A DNA stretch of 64,000 nucleotides from an uncultured Clostridia bacterium (GTDB lineage Bacteria; Bacillota; Clostridia; TANB77; CAG-508), in NCBI GenBank assembly GCA_948777935.1, contig CAQDYY010000008.1, positions 1 through 64,000 of the forward strand, given 5' to 3'. This document shows positions 47,288 to 57,211 of this stretch, in pieces. The position numbers and the translations under genes were made by a program. The notes beneath the pieces were generated by a model. The model did no database searches. It had not been told where the DNA came from and saw only the letters and a list, made by a program, of their open reading frames with translations. How positions within the stretch are numbered: position 1 is the stretch's first letter; each line of letters begins with the position of its first letter.

Positions 47288-47321
47288 AAATATGTAATTC
47301 TAAGAAAGGGGAGCCAAGTAT

Positions 47322-47669
47322 ATGAAAAATAAGATTTATACATTTGAAGAAATAAAAGAAATTACAAAAGTAATATTTGAAAAATATAATATTAAAAAAG
47401 CTTATCTATTTGGCTCTTATGCTAGAGAAGAAGCAAAAGAAGATTCAGATATAGATATAATGATAGTAAAAGAAAATTCTAATATAATTACATTATTAAA
47501 TTTAGCAGAATTTGAAACAGAATTAGAAAAAGAATTAAATAAAAAGATAGATGTAATAATAGAAGAAACATATACAAAAGAAATTGAAAGTGAAAATAAG
47601 TATGGAAAACTTGCAAAAGAATTATTTTATAAACAAGTTATAAAGGATAGGAAGGTGTTATATGACTAA
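47322..47669 (+). CDS. MntA-like minimal nucleotidyltransferase antitoxin
   Basis: 115 residues. AYLFGSYAREEAKEDSDIDIMIV is the GSx10DxD motif (G31-S32, D43, D45). MntA antitoxins AMP-ylate a tyrosine of the HEPN partner. Overlaps the next gene by 8 bases. Confidence 0.88.
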   Translation: MKNKIYTFEEIKEITKVIFEKYNIKKAYLFGSYAREEAKEDSDIDIMIVKENSNIITLLNLAEFETELEKELNKKIDVIIEETYTKEIESENKYGKLAKELFYKQVIKDRKVLYD

Positions 47670-48030
47670 TTTAGATAGAAAAGCAACAATTTTATTACAT
47701 ATTCAAAAATATTGTACAGAAATAGAAGAAAATTTTAAATTCTTTGGAACACATTTAGAAGTTTTTAAAGAAAATAATATTTTTAGAGATTCAATATCAA
47801 TGAAAGTTTTTCAAATAGGAGAACTAACAAAAGAATTAGATAAAAATTATAAAGATTTTATAAAAGAAACAGAAAAAGAAGTGCCATGGAAGAATATTAT
47901 TCGAATGAGAGAAAGATTTGCACATCATTATGGAGATATGAATTTAGAGATTATATTTGATACTGCTTTAAATGATATACCAAAATTAAATAAATTTATA
48001 CAAAAAGAATTAGGAAATATTGATAATTGA
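47662..48030 (+). CDS. HepT-like HEPN ribonuclease toxin
   Basis: 122 residues. All-helical, ending with NIIRMRERFAHHYGDMNLEIIFDTA, the HEPN Rx4HxY motif (R83, H88, Y90). Forms a type VII toxin-antitoxin pair with MntA. It may stabilise element 2. Confidence 0.88.
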   Translation: MTNLDRKATILLHIQKYCTEIEENFKFFGTHLEVFKENNIFRDSISMKVFQIGELTKELDKNYKDFIKETEKEVPWKNIIRMRERFAHHYGDMNLEIIFDTALNDIPKLNKFIQKELGNIDN

Positions 48031-48347
48031 AGTTATATTAAAAATATATAGACAATAAAGTATACCATGTATTGTATTTTAGATATAATTATGGTATAAA
48101 TAATTTATCGAAAGGCAATATGTTTAAATATTGTGCATAATAAATATAAAGAAGTATTGTCTTTATATAGTTTTGTTATGTATAAAAGTTGTCGACAAAA
48201 AATTAACTAAAAATAATATAGTGTACCTAAAATGCCCTTTAAATTTAATATTAATGAATTTATGACTTATTTACATAGGTCTATTTTTTTGCCCAATTTA
48301 AAGAATAGATTAATGAAAACAAGCATAGATTTAAACGGAGGTTTAAT
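48031..48347. other. Spacer in element 2 without a recognisable gene
   Basis: 317 AT-rich bases. A CGGAGG RBS at 48336-48341 belongs to the next small gene. No ORF, RNA family or clear repeat is seen. Confidence 0.4.
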
Positions 48348-48485
48348 ATGACAATTTATAGGGAATTTGAAAATAATGAAAAAACTATGCAGGAGTTAGT
48401 AAAAGAGATAGTTAAAAGATATATAATGTTTCACCATTGTAATTTTGCCACAATAGGTATAGAATCAAACAAACAAGGAATATAG
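48348..48485 (+). CDS. Small protein preceding the recombinase
   Basis: 45 residues, ATG 48348 behind CGGAGG. MTIYREFENNEKTMQELVKE and a short tail with HHCNFATIGIESN. Small proteins of this kind often precede large serine recombinases in clostridial elements. Role unknown, perhaps a directionality or DNA-binding factor. Confidence 0.6.
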   Translation: MTIYREFENNEKTMQELVKEIVKRYIMFHHCNFATIGIESNKQGI

Positions 48486-48521
48486 GCTCTAATTTACACA
48501 AATGTAGAAGAGGTGAAGAAT

Positions 48522-50130
48522 ATGGTTGGTGTAAATAGAGGAGCAATATTAGAGTTTAATAATTATCAAACATTGGGTGAGGAAACAAATTACAAAGTTG
48601 CAATATATTTAAGACTATCAAGAGATGATGAAAGTATACGGAGATTCAGAAAGTATTATTAACCAAAGAGAGTTTTTAACTAAATATGTAAAATCTCAAA
48701 ATAACTGGGAACTGATAGATACATATATAGATGATGGATTTACAGGTACTAACTTTAATAGACCAGACTTTATAAGAATGAAAAAAGATGTAGAAGCAGG
48801 AAAAATAAATCTAATAATAACAAAGGATTTATCTAGGCTTGGCAGGGATTACATCGAGACAGGCTACTATTTAGAAAAATATTTTCCAGCCAAAAGAGTT
48901 AGATATATTGCAGTAAATGATGGAATTGACACTTACGAAAAAAACAATGGAAATAATGATATGGGAGCTTTTAAATCGGTAGTAAATGATATGTATGCAA
49001 AAGACATTTCAAAAAAGGTAAGAACTGCAAAAAAAACAAAAGCAGAAAAAGGAGAGTTTATTGGAGCATTTGCACCTTACGGCTATAAAAAAGCTCCAAA
49101 TGATATTACAAGACTTGTTATAGATGATAAAGTAGCAGATGTAGTAAGATACATATTTAGTGAATACAACAAAGGAAATGGACTAGCATACATAGCGAGA
49201 AGATTAAATGAAAGAAAGGTAGAATGCCCGTCAATTTATAAACAAAGAACTTGCAAATTTCATTGTAAAACTCTTACAGGCTTATGGGGACATGAAACAA
49301 TAAAAAGCATACTCACAAATAGAGTGTACATAGGAGAATTGATTCAAAGAAAAGGAGAAATGGTAAGTTATAAAGTAAAAAAATACATAAGTTTACCAGA
49401 AAGTGAACATACAATAAAAAAGAATGCACATGAACCTATAATAAGTGAAGAAGAATTTAATTTGGCACAAGATATGTTAAAACTAAAAACTCATAAAAGT
49501 CATAGTAAACAAACTAAAGAGCATTTATTATCAGGGCTTTTGTATTGTCCAAGATGTGGTAATAAATATAGATACCAAAAGCAAACTGGCTTAAAAGACG
49601 ATATGGTCGCAATATGCAGTATGTATAATAGATATGGAAAAGAATATTGCACAAGAGTTGCTATTCGAGAAAGCATTTTAGATAAAGCAGTTAAGGATGA
49701 TTTAAAAGCTATGGCAAAAGAAAAAATAAAAAGTCAAAAACTCATAAGCCTAGAAGAAGTAAATAACATTAGAAAAGACAAAGCCAAGCTAAATAAATCA
49801 AAGTTTGATTATGAAAGAAGAATAGCTGAAATAGACAGGATAACAAAAGTAAGCTATGAAGATAAAGTAAATGGAATTTTAACAACTGATGAATTTATAA
49901 ATATGACAGATAATTATAGAAAAGAAAAAGAAGAATTGCTTATTAAAGTAAAAGAATTAGAAGAAAATTTAAGTACATATAAAGAAACAAAAGAAGATGA
50001 ACTAACAAAAATTATAAAGAATATAACTGATTTTGACAATGTAGATAAAGAAACAATAGTTAGTTTGATTAATAGAATAGAAGTAATAGATTCAGAGACT
50101 ATAAAAATTTATTATAAATTCTCTAAATAA
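48522..50130 (+). CDS. Large serine recombinase of element 2, +1 CGG shift
   Basis: 535 residues after joining. Start ATG 48522 (RBS AGAGGTGAAG). Catalytic Ser33 in IYLRLSRDDE, then CGG 48639-48641 (codon 40) gives GDSESIINQREFL once C48639 is skipped. LIITKDLSRLGRDYIETG, a recombinase domain, zinc-ribbon cysteines (LYCPRCGNKY...C...C) and a C-terminal coiled coil follow. It should cut the TGG-centred att sites in pdaB. A mobile enzyme that needs the shift would work only in hosts with this decoding. Confidence 0.92.
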
Positions 50131-50170
50131 AAAAATTTAAGAAATCTATCCTTTTAGCAATTGCTACTGG

Positions 50171-50740
50171 AATGCAGATGATATCGATAAGATACTAGAT
50201 ACATTAAATAAAAATCAAGTAAAAGTTACTTTTTTTATGGTAGGTGATTGGATAGATAAGTATCCAGAAGCTGTAAAGAAAATTGCAAGTTCAGGACATG
50301 AAATAGGAAATCATTCAAATACACATCCACATGTAAACCAAATGACATTAGAAAAAAATGAAGAGCAAATAAAAGAATGTGCAAATAAAATTGAAAAACT
50401 AACAGGAAAGAAGAGTACATTATATAGAGGTCCATATGGTGAGTATAATGATATTGTAATAACAGCTGCTAAAAATCAAAACCATAAAACAATTCAGTGG
50501 TCATTAGATACTTTGGATTACAAAGGATTAACTGGAGATGAAATGTGGAATAGATTAAAAGATAAATTAAAACAAGGAGATATTGTTTTAATGCATAATG
50601 GAACAGACCATACAGCGGATGCACTTGATAAAATTATTAGTAATATAAAGGAAAAGGGATATGAAATTGTTCCAGTTTCAAAGTTAATTTATAATGAAAA
50701 TTATATAATTGATGCAAATGGTATGCAAAAAATAGAATAA
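50171..50740 (+). pseudogene. pdaB: pdaB 3' part
   Basis: 189 residues continuing the 43077 fragment: NADDIDKILDTLNKNQVKVTFFMVG, the metal ligands in GHEIGNHSNTHPHV, LYRGPYGEYND and LKQGDIVLMHNGTDHTADAL. No RBS or start lies at its head, only the recombinase gene and attR. Confidence 0.87.
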
Positions 50741-50788
50741 AAAGGAAAATAAAGGATATACTATGGTTTAAGATAAGGAGAAGAGTAA

Positions 50789-51295
50789 ATGTCTTTTATT
50801 GGAATTATATGTACACCAAAACAGGAAAGATATATTAAACAAACATTAAATAATAGTATATCATCATCAAATATTATTTTACTAAAAGAAGAAAATATTG
50901 ATAATTTTAAAAACATTACTTTTGAAACAATAGCAGTATTTTCTAATAAATCAAATACATTTGAAAAAAAAGAAGTTATATTAAAAATAATACAAAAGGC
51001 GAAATATATTATTATAAATGCAGATGAAGAAATTACGATAGAAGGATTAGAAAGTATAAAAGCAAATATTATTTCATATGGATTTAATACAAAAAGTATA
51101 GTTACCGCATCAAGTGTAGATGACGATAGTATGTTAATTTGTTTACAAAAAGAAATCACAAGTCGTATAGGAAATAAAATAGAAGAACAAGAGATTTTAA
51201 TTCCAATAGGGCAAGAATGCAAGGCAAATGCTAATACTATTATGGGGGTTATAGCAATTTTATTAGTTTATGAAAATCAACCAATAAATGTTTAA
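50789..51295 (+). CDS. Conserved-looking hypothetical protein
   Basis: 168 residues, RBS AAGGAGAAG. Alternating strands and helices (AKYIIINADEE; KSIVTASSVDDDSMLICLQ; ILIPIGQECKANANTIMGVIAILLVYE) suggest a small alpha/beta fold. I do not recognise a family. Confidence 0.6.
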   Translation: MSFIGIICTPKQERYIKQTLNNSISSSNIILLKEENIDNFKNITFETIAVFSNKSNTFEKKEVILKIIQKAKYIIINADEEITIEGLESIKANIISYGFNTKSIVTASSVDDDSMLICLQKEITSRIGNKIEEQEILIPIGQECKANANTIMGVIAILLVYENQPINV

Positions 51296-51394
51296 AATCT
51301 CATATTTATGCTGTATGGAGCATTCTTCATAAAAAGAAAAAATTTATACAGAATAAGAAATATTGTAAAAAATGGAAAAAATAAACTTTTTATG

Positions 51395-51423
51395 TAGACA
51401 AAACCAAAAAAACGTAGTATAAT
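51395..51423 (+). promoter_or_regulatory. Promoter for the SSB-like gene
   Basis: TAGACA 51395-51400, 17 bases, TATAAT 51418-51423. Confidence 0.6.
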
Positions 51424-51518
51424 AGTACTGTACAAGAAAAAAAGTATTCTAAAATATGTACTTAATGAATAAGATACAATAGATAAATTTAAAAATAAGT
51501 AGGGAGGAAAAAAATATA

Positions 51519-52211
51519 ATGAATACAAATTATGCGGATAATAACCATTTAATTTTAATGGGAAAGGTAACAAGTGAAAAAAGGTTTAGTCACGAAATTT
51601 ATGGAGAATGTTTTTACATATTTGATTTGGAGGTACCTCGTTTAAGTGATACAGCTGATATAATACCAGTAACAATTTCAGAAAGATTAATACAAGATGA
51701 GAAAATGTCGGTTGGTTCAAAAGTATTAATTAGAGGACAATTTAGGTCTTATAATAGTTATGAAAATGAAAAAAATAAATTAATATTAACAGTATTTGCA
51801 AAAGATATTTTTTATGAACAAGAAATTGAAGAACAAATAGAAACAGAGGAGAGTAAAGATTCTACATCAAATGAAGTAATATTAACAGGATATATTTGCA
51901 AAAAACCAATATATCGTCAAACACCATTTGGACGTGAAATTGCAGATTTATTATTAGCAGTAAACCGTGCTTATAATAAATCAGACTATATACCAGCTAT
52001 TGCTTGGGGTAGAACTGCAAGATTTTGCCAAAACTTAGAAGTAGGAACAGAAGTAAAAGTAACAGGACGTGTTCAATCAAGAAGTTATGAGAAAAAATTT
52101 GAAGATGGAACATCTATTACAAAAGTTGCATATGAAGTATCTATAGGAAGTTTAGAAGTAATAGATGAAAAAGAAGATGCAGGAGAAGAAAACAACCAAG
52201 AAGCAATGTAA
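51519..52211 (+). CDS. Single-stranded DNA-binding protein with two OB folds
   Basis: 230 residues. First OB fold 10-100 (LILMGKVTSEKRF...GSKVLIRGQFRSY), an acidic linker, and a second more SSB-like OB fold 120-215 (VILTGYICKKPIYRQTPFGREIADLLLAVNR; YIPAIAWGRTARFCQNLEVGTEVKVTGRVQSR). Doubled SSB domains are unusual; standard SSB has one domain plus an acidic tail. Probably an accessory SSB. RBS GGGAGGAA. Confidence 0.85.
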   Translation: MNTNYADNNHLILMGKVTSEKRFSHEIYGECFYIFDLEVPRLSDTADIIPVTISERLIQDEKMSVGSKVLIRGQFRSYNSYENEKNKLILTVFAKDIFYEQEIEEQIETEESKDSTSNEVILTGYICKKPIYRQTPFGREIADLLLAVNRAYNKSDYIPAIAWGRTARFCQNLEVGTEVKVTGRVQSRSYEKKFEDGTSITKVAYEVSIGSLEVIDEKEDAGEENNQEAM

Positions 52212-52226
52212 AAAATATATAAAGAA

Positions 52227-52256
52227 AAGCCAGAGTAAAACTCTGGTTTTTTTGTT
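52227..52256 (+). terminator. Intrinsic terminator
   Basis: CCAGAGT-AAA-ACTCTGG followed by TTTTTTTG. Confidence 0.88.
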
Positions 52257-52268
52257 TTAACAAATCGA

Positions 52269-52322
52269 TTGTAGGGGCATCGTTTGTGGGAATGCATCGT
52301 AGGATAGACACCGCTGTGCCCT
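52269..52322. repeat. Dispersed repeat, family B
   Basis: ATTGTAGGGGCATCGTTTGT ... GACACCGCTGTGCCC, nearly identical to 52749-52803 and related to 17544-17599. Confidence 0.75.
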
Positions 52323-52394
52323 TTTTTAATTAACAAAAAATCATCATAGGACATATTATAAATAGCATAAAATAAAACTAAGGAGGAATTTAAT

Positions 52395-52688
52395 ATGTTA
52401 GATGGAAAATATAGTTGTAGTCTTAATACACCTATGGGAGGAATAAACGGAACTATAACATTACAAACAAGAGGAAATAATGTGATTGGAACACTAGAAA
52501 CAATGGGAATGAAAAATAGTTTTAATGGAACAATAACAAAAGAAAATGAATGCAACTTTAAAGGAAACTTTAGTACACCAATGGGAGCGATAAACTATAC
52601 TGCAATATGCAGTGTAAATGGAAATATGTTGCAACTTATGACTAATACCAATAAAGGAAACTTTACAATACAAGGAAAAAGAATATAA
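52395..52688 (+). CDS. Small beta-rich hypothetical protein
   Basis: 97 residues with two similar halves (NTPMGGINGTITLQTRGNNV; STPMGAINYTAICSVNGNM), suggesting a duplicated beta unit. RBS AAGGAGG. Family unknown. It lies between two family B repeats. Confidence 0.65.
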   Translation: MLDGKYSCSLNTPMGGINGTITLQTRGNNVIGTLETMGMKNSFNGTITKENECNFKGNFSTPMGAINYTAICSVNGNMLQLMTNTNKGNFTIQGKRI

Positions 52689-52690
52689 GA

Positions 52691-52730
52691 AAATAGCTAT
52701 CTAATTTAAAAGTTAGATAGCTATTTTAAA
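52691..52730 (+). terminator. Intrinsic terminator
   Basis: AAATAGCTATCTAA and TTAGATAGCTATTT form a long stem, followed by TAAATTG. The T-run is weak. Confidence 0.7.
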
Positions 52731-52748
52731 TTGTTACAGAAAAAATGG

Positions 52749-52803
52749 ATTGTAGGGGCATCGTTTGTGGGAATACACCGTAGGACATGACACCACTGTG
52801 CCC
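52749..52803. repeat. Dispersed repeat, family B
   Basis: Second close copy, ending CACCACTGTGCCC. Confidence 0.75.
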
Positions 52804-52835
52804 TATGTATCGATAGCTCTTTTAAAATATCTGCA

Positions 52836-52864
52836 TTGACAAAACAAGTATATAGGGATAAAAT
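52836..52864 (+). promoter_or_regulatory. Sigma-A promoter
   Basis: TTGACA 52836-52841, 17 bases, TAAAAT 52859-52864, upstream of the GT2 gene. Confidence 0.7.
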
Positions 52865-52908
52865 ATAGACATAAATTAACCTATAAATAGTATAAAAGGG
52901 GATAGATA

Positions 52909-53847
52909 ATGGAAAAAATAGCAGTATTAATACCATGTTATAATGAAGAACTAACAATTGAGAAGGTAATAAAAGATTTTAGAAAAGAGTTACCAGATGC
53001 AGATATATATGTATATGATAACAATTCAAAAGATAAAACAGCTGAAATTGCGGTTGCTAATGGAGCAATTGTAAAACATGAATATAGGCAAGGGAAAGGA
53101 AATGTTGTAAGAACAATGTTTAGAGAAATTGAAGCAGATATTTATGTTATGGTAGATGGAGATGATACATATCCTGCTGAATTTGTTCATAAACTAATAG
53201 AACCAATAAGAACAGGTGAGGCAGATATGACAATTGGAGATAGATTATCTAATGGAACATATCAAGAAGAAAACAAAAGACATTTCCATGAATTTGGTAA
53301 CAATCTAGTAAAAAAATCAATAAATGTATTATTTAGAACAAAATTAAAAGATATTATGACAGGATATAGAGCATTTAATAAAATGTTCGTAAAAAATATG
53401 CCAGTTATGACACCAAAATTTGAAATAGAGACAGAGATGTCATTATATGCACTAGATAAAAAATACATTATAAAAGAAATACCAATTGTATATAGAGATA
53501 GACCAGATGGCAGTGTATCAAAATTAAACACAGTTAGTGATGGAATAAAAGTAGTAAAAACTATTGTAAATATGTTTAAAAATTACAAACCATTACAATT
53601 CTTTACACTAATTGCATCTATTTTATTTGTATTTGCATTAATCATTGGAATACCAGTAATTGTAGAATTTATAAAAACTAGATATATTACAAAAGTTCCA
53701 TCAGCAATACTTGCTACAGGAATAGTAATATTATCTGTAATTATGGGACAATGTGGAGTAATTTTACATACAGTTGTAAAAAATCATAAAGAAAATTATG
53801 AGCTAAATTTATTACGATATAAACAACTAGAAGAATTAAAAAAATAA
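52909..53847 (+). CDS. GT2 glycosyltransferase with C-terminal membrane helices
   Basis: 312 residues. IAVLIPCYNEELTIEKVI, YDNNSKDKTAEIA and MVDGDDTYPAEF (metal DxD) form the GT-A core; LKDIMTGYRAFN and PKFEIETEMSLYALDK follow. Two transmembrane helices near 230 and 265. Similar to dolichol/undecaprenyl phosphate glycosyltransferases. The membrane protein gene follows 13 bases later. Confidence 0.88.
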   Translation: MEKIAVLIPCYNEELTIEKVIKDFRKELPDADIYVYDNNSKDKTAEIAVANGAIVKHEYRQGKGNVVRTMFREIEADIYVMVDGDDTYPAEFVHKLIEPIRTGEADMTIGDRLSNGTYQEENKRHFHEFGNNLVKKSINVLFRTKLKDIMTGYRAFNKMFVKNMPVMTPKFEIETEMSLYALDKKYIIKEIPIVYRDRPDGSVSKLNTVSDGIKVVKTIVNMFKNYKPLQFFTLIASILFVFALIIGIPVIVEFIKTRYITKVPSAILATGIVILSVIMGQCGVILHTVVKNHKENYELNLLRYKQLEELKK

Positions 53848-53860
53848 AGGGGGAAACAAC

Positions 53861-55408
53861 ATGAAAAAAGCGATTTTAGGAAGTTTGGGACTTGCCATAT
53901 TACATTCTATTCTATTTTATGGGCAAGATTTTGGAATTTCAGTATTACTATTTACAGTTATAAGTGTATTTTTATTAATAGCATTTTTACAAAAATGTGG
54001 TAAAGTCAAAAATAAAAATGCAGTATATTTAGCATTTCCAATTATATTATTAAGTAGTACATATTTTATTTATAACAATGAATTTTTTTCTACCTTAAAT
54101 GTATTTGTTATACCAATATTATTAGGAATTATGGTAGTATGGGCATGTGTTGATACATTTAAATTACGTGAATTATTTGGAAAGTCAATTAATCTAGTAA
54201 TAGGTTCTTTAGAATTTATACCAAATGCAATTAGTTTAATTAAAGCATCCATTATAGGAGATAAAAAAGAAGCAAAAGAAGAACAAAAGCAAGATAAGCA
54301 TAAAAATGCAAAACTTATTGGTATTGGAATAGTATGTTCATTACCATTATTGCTTATTATTCTTGCATTATTAGTATCAGCAGATGGAGTATTTGCAAAT
54401 GCATTTGATGTAATTTTTAGTAAGATAGAATTCATATTTACAAGTGACTTTATTATAGAATTAATTGGTAGGTTAATTGTAATAGCTCTAGTATTCATAT
54501 ATATTGTATGTATTTTATATAACATATTTAACAAAAATAGTGCTTTTCAAAGAGAATATAAGGAAAAGAATATTTTAAAATCTCATATAAATCCTGTTAT
54601 TATAAACACTATTTTGACAATTATTAATGTAGTATATTTAGCTTTTACTGTAATACAATTTATATATTTATACTCATACATATTTTCAGATGCACATTTA
54701 AATGCTACACTAAATTTGGCACAATATGCAAGACAAGGTTTCTTCCAATTAATGGTTATTACAATAATCAATTTTGCAATCATATTATTAACAAATGAGA
54801 ATCAAAAGAAAGAAGAGACAAAAAATAAATATACAAAATGGATGAATGTAACTATGTGTATATTTACAATTGTTATTGCAATTTCAGCCTTTATGAGAAT
54901 GCGTTTATATGAAAGTGAATATGGTTATACATTTTTAAGACTAATGGTATATGTTATTCTAATTACAGAAATAATTGCTATTATACCAACTATTTTGTAT
55001 ATATTAAGGCAAAAGGTAAATTTATTAAAAGCATATTTAGTAATAGGAATTGCAATGTATGTTGTTACTAATTTTGCAAATATAGATTATCTAATTGCAA
55101 AAAATAATATAAATAGAGCAATGAACAAAATGCCAGGAGAATTTGTAAGAGAAATCGATACTGATTATTTAATACAAAATTTAGGAACAGATGCAGTTTC
55201 TGAAATTGTATATTTATATAGTACTACAGAAGATGAAAGAGACAAAAGAAGAATTAACAATTACTTATACAACATGTATCAAGATGTAAAAGAACGTAGA
55301 AATATACAAGAATGGAACTTATCAAAAGATAGAGCAAAAAAAATATTAGAGCCATTAAACTTAGAGTACCAAGGATATAATTCAAACAGAAATTACAATA
55401 ATATATAA
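53861..55408 (+). CDS. DUF4173/DUF4153-like polytopic membrane protein
   Basis: 515 residues, about 11-12 hydrophobic segments and a soluble C-terminal tail of about 100 residues. The central DGVFANAFDVIFSKIEFIF and TNENQKKEETKNKYTKWMNVTM...MRMRLYESEYGYTFLRLMVY resemble DUF4173. Function unknown; its operon neighbours suggest an envelope role. RBS AAAGGGGG. Confidence 0.78.
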   Translation: MKKAILGSLGLAILHSILFYGQDFGISVLLFTVISVFLLIAFLQKCGKVKNKNAVYLAFPIILLSSTYFIYNNEFFSTLNVFVIPILLGIMVVWACVDTFKLRELFGKSINLVIGSLEFIPNAISLIKASIIGDKKEAKEEQKQDKHKNAKLIGIGIVCSLPLLLIILALLVSADGVFANAFDVIFSKIEFIFTSDFIIELIGRLIVIALVFIYIVCILYNIFNKNSAFQREYKEKNILKSHINPVIINTILTIINVVYLAFTVIQFIYLYSYIFSDAHLNATLNLAQYARQGFFQLMVITIINFAIILLTNENQKKEETKNKYTKWMNVTMCIFTIVIAISAFMRMRLYESEYGYTFLRLMVYVILITEIIAIIPTILYILRQKVNLLKAYLVIGIAMYVVTNFANIDYLIAKNNINRAMNKMPGEFVREIDTDYLIQNLGTDAVSEIVYLYSTTEDERDKRRINNYLYNMYQDVKERRNIQEWNLSKDRAKKILEPLNLEYQGYNSNRNYNNI

Positions 55409-55421
55409 GGGGAGAAAAACA

Positions 55422-57149
55422 ATGGATGAAACAAGTAGTGCATTATTAAATTTAATAAATGATATTCAAGTAACAAATGAAAATGAAGAAATTTTAGATG
55501 ATATAAGAGAAGCTATTAATAATGGAGATATGGGATTGGCACTAGAAAAAATGGATGGACTATCAAGTGATGTAAAAGAACAACTAAATTCTGTTTTTGC
55601 TACAAAGCAAGAAGAAAATGCTGAGAAAAAGAAAACATATCCAGAAGAATTAAGTGATGAAGAATTAGAAGAAATATATATTGGGTTATTATTAGATAAC
55701 CCAGAAGCAATAGTTAAATATTATTTTGTTTTTGATGAGTGCTATTTTGAAAATCCAGAATTATTAAACTTGTATAAGAGAATATTATTTACAGATGGTG
55801 AAAGCTATGCACCAGAAATAGCTAAAAAAGGGTTTAACTTTCCAAGAGATACAGAAGATACAGACGCTTTTGCAGAAGAAGTAAGGGAAAAAGCATTAGA
55901 ATTTGATTATGGAATAGAACAAGCATATGTAGAATTAAAGAAACTGTTTACATTAAGAAAACATTATATAGAAGTTCCAATTAAACATATTCAAGATAAA
56001 ATTGTAGAAATTGCAAATTATAAATTATATGATGATATGTCTGTAGAAGAAGTAGAAAGTGCAGTAGAACAAGTAAATGCTACAAACAAGTTTAAACGTG
56101 CTATTTTAAATATGGATTTAACAAAGTTTTTAGAAGAGGGAAATAATAACCTAACAAATGGGTTAGATTATCCATTTCCTATTTTATCTAGTGTGTTTAA
56201 GGGGATTAGAAAAGGAGAAACAACAGCTTTTGCTATGCCATCAAATGCAGGGAAAAGTAGGTTTACCATTAACATAGCAGCATATACAGCATTTGTACAT
56301 AAGAAAAAAGTACTAGTTATATCAAATGAGATGTCAGAAGAAAAAATGAGGCTTTGTCTAATAACCACAATTCTAAACAATCCAGAAATTCAAAAAATTC
56401 ATGGATATAAACTTCATAAAACAGAAGGAGAGCTATTAGAATTTAAGTTTATACCAGATGATCCTAAAAAAGTAAAAGTAGATGGAAATGGCTTTATTTT
56501 ACAAGAAGAAAAAGAAACTAAAAAAGATTTTGTAAAAAGGCTATTAAAAGTATCAAAAGAATTTAAAGATACAATTGCAGTTACAGACTGGGTAAACAAG
56601 CAAATTAACAATTCTATTTATTTTATCAATATAACAGACCACACAAATGATGAATTACGAAAAGTTATAATGAATTATTACTATAAAGAAAAAATAGAAT
56701 ATGTATTTTATGATACTTTAAAAACAGATGTAGACAACATTGGAAATGGAGAGGAACTAAAGAAAACAGCCACAATCCTTTCTAATTTAGCCCAAAACTT
56801 TAACATGTTTATTTTTGCAACATTACAACTAGCGGAAAGTTCTACTTTACCTGTAAATTTAACAGTAAATGACTTAGCAGTTAGTAGAACAGTAAAGGAA
56901 GTATTAGATACATTATGCTTAATAAAACAAATTAACAGAGAAAACCTAAAAGAATATGAGTATTCTTTAGAAGAAGTAGACACGAAGTTTTTTAATTTAG
57001 AAAATGTAAAAGACCCAGATGTACGCTATTATGCATGTGTTGTAGACAAAAATAGAGCAGGAGCAAAACCACATTTAGTATTTAAGCTAAACCTAGCATA
57101 TAATAGTTGGGAAGAATTAGGGTATATTAGACTAAAACAGGGTAAATAA
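55422..57149 (+). CDS. DnaB-like RecA-fold ATPase
   Basis: 575 residues. The acidic N-terminal region (1-200) has no DnaB primase-binding look. From about 250: FPILSSVFKGIRKGETTAFAM, then PSNAGKSRFTINIAAY as Walker A (the first glycine is replaced), VLVISNEMSEEKM, YVFYDTLKTDVDN as Walker B and FATLQLAESSTLPVNLT. Resembles the DnaB C-terminal helicase family but with a long insertion; perhaps a phage-derived or accessory ATPase. RBS AAGGGGAG. Confidence 0.72.
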   Translation: MDETSSALLNLINDIQVTNENEEILDDIREAINNGDMGLALEKMDGLSSDVKEQLNSVFATKQEENAEKKKTYPEELSDEELEEIYIGLLLDNPEAIVKYYFVFDECYFENPELLNLYKRILFTDGESYAPEIAKKGFNFPRDTEDTDAFAEEVREKALEFDYGIEQAYVELKKLFTLRKHYIEVPIKHIQDKIVEIANYKLYDDMSVEEVESAVEQVNATNKFKRAILNMDLTKFLEEGNNNLTNGLDYPFPILSSVFKGIRKGETTAFAMPSNAGKSRFTINIAAYTAFVHKKKVLVISNEMSEEKMRLCLITTILNNPEIQKIHGYKLHKTEGELLEFKFIPDDPKKVKVDGNGFILQEEKETKKDFVKRLLKVSKEFKDTIAVTDWVNKQINNSIYFINITDHTNDELRKVIMNYYYKEKIEYVFYDTLKTDVDNIGNGEELKKTATILSNLAQNFNMFIFATLQLAESSTLPVNLTVNDLAVSRTVKEVLDTLCLIKQINRENLKEYEYSLEEVDTKFFNLENVKDPDVRYYACVVDKNRAGAKPHLVFKLNLAYNSWEELGYIRLKQGK

Positions 57150-57160
57150 GAAAGTAACGA

Positions 57161-57209
57161 AAAATGAACTTCTTTCATAATATATACAAAAATGAAAGGA
57201 GTTTATTTT
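57161..57209 (+). promoter_or_regulatory. 18-bp hairpin covering the peroxiredoxin RBS
   Basis: AAAATGAACTTCTTTCAT (57161-57178) pairs with ATGAAAGGAGTTTATTTT (57192-57209) with two wobble pairs. AAAGGAG is entirely buried and the ATG follows at 57212. It could also act as a terminator for the upstream helicase operon. Confidence 0.65.
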
Positions 57210-57211
57210 TT

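Larger units (their letters stand above)
43281..50170. mobile_element. Integrative element 2, splitting pdaB (skin-like)
   Basis: About 6,890 bp. Both junctions share TGG (43278-43280 and 50168-50170). Joining the flanks gives CAW-NADDIDKILD with no frame change and a 257-residue PdaB. A large serine recombinase abuts the right junction. Cargo: wHTH protein, MBL hydrolase, RtcB-like protein, histidine phosphatase and a MntA/HepT-like pair. No phage structural genes. Confidence 0.85.
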
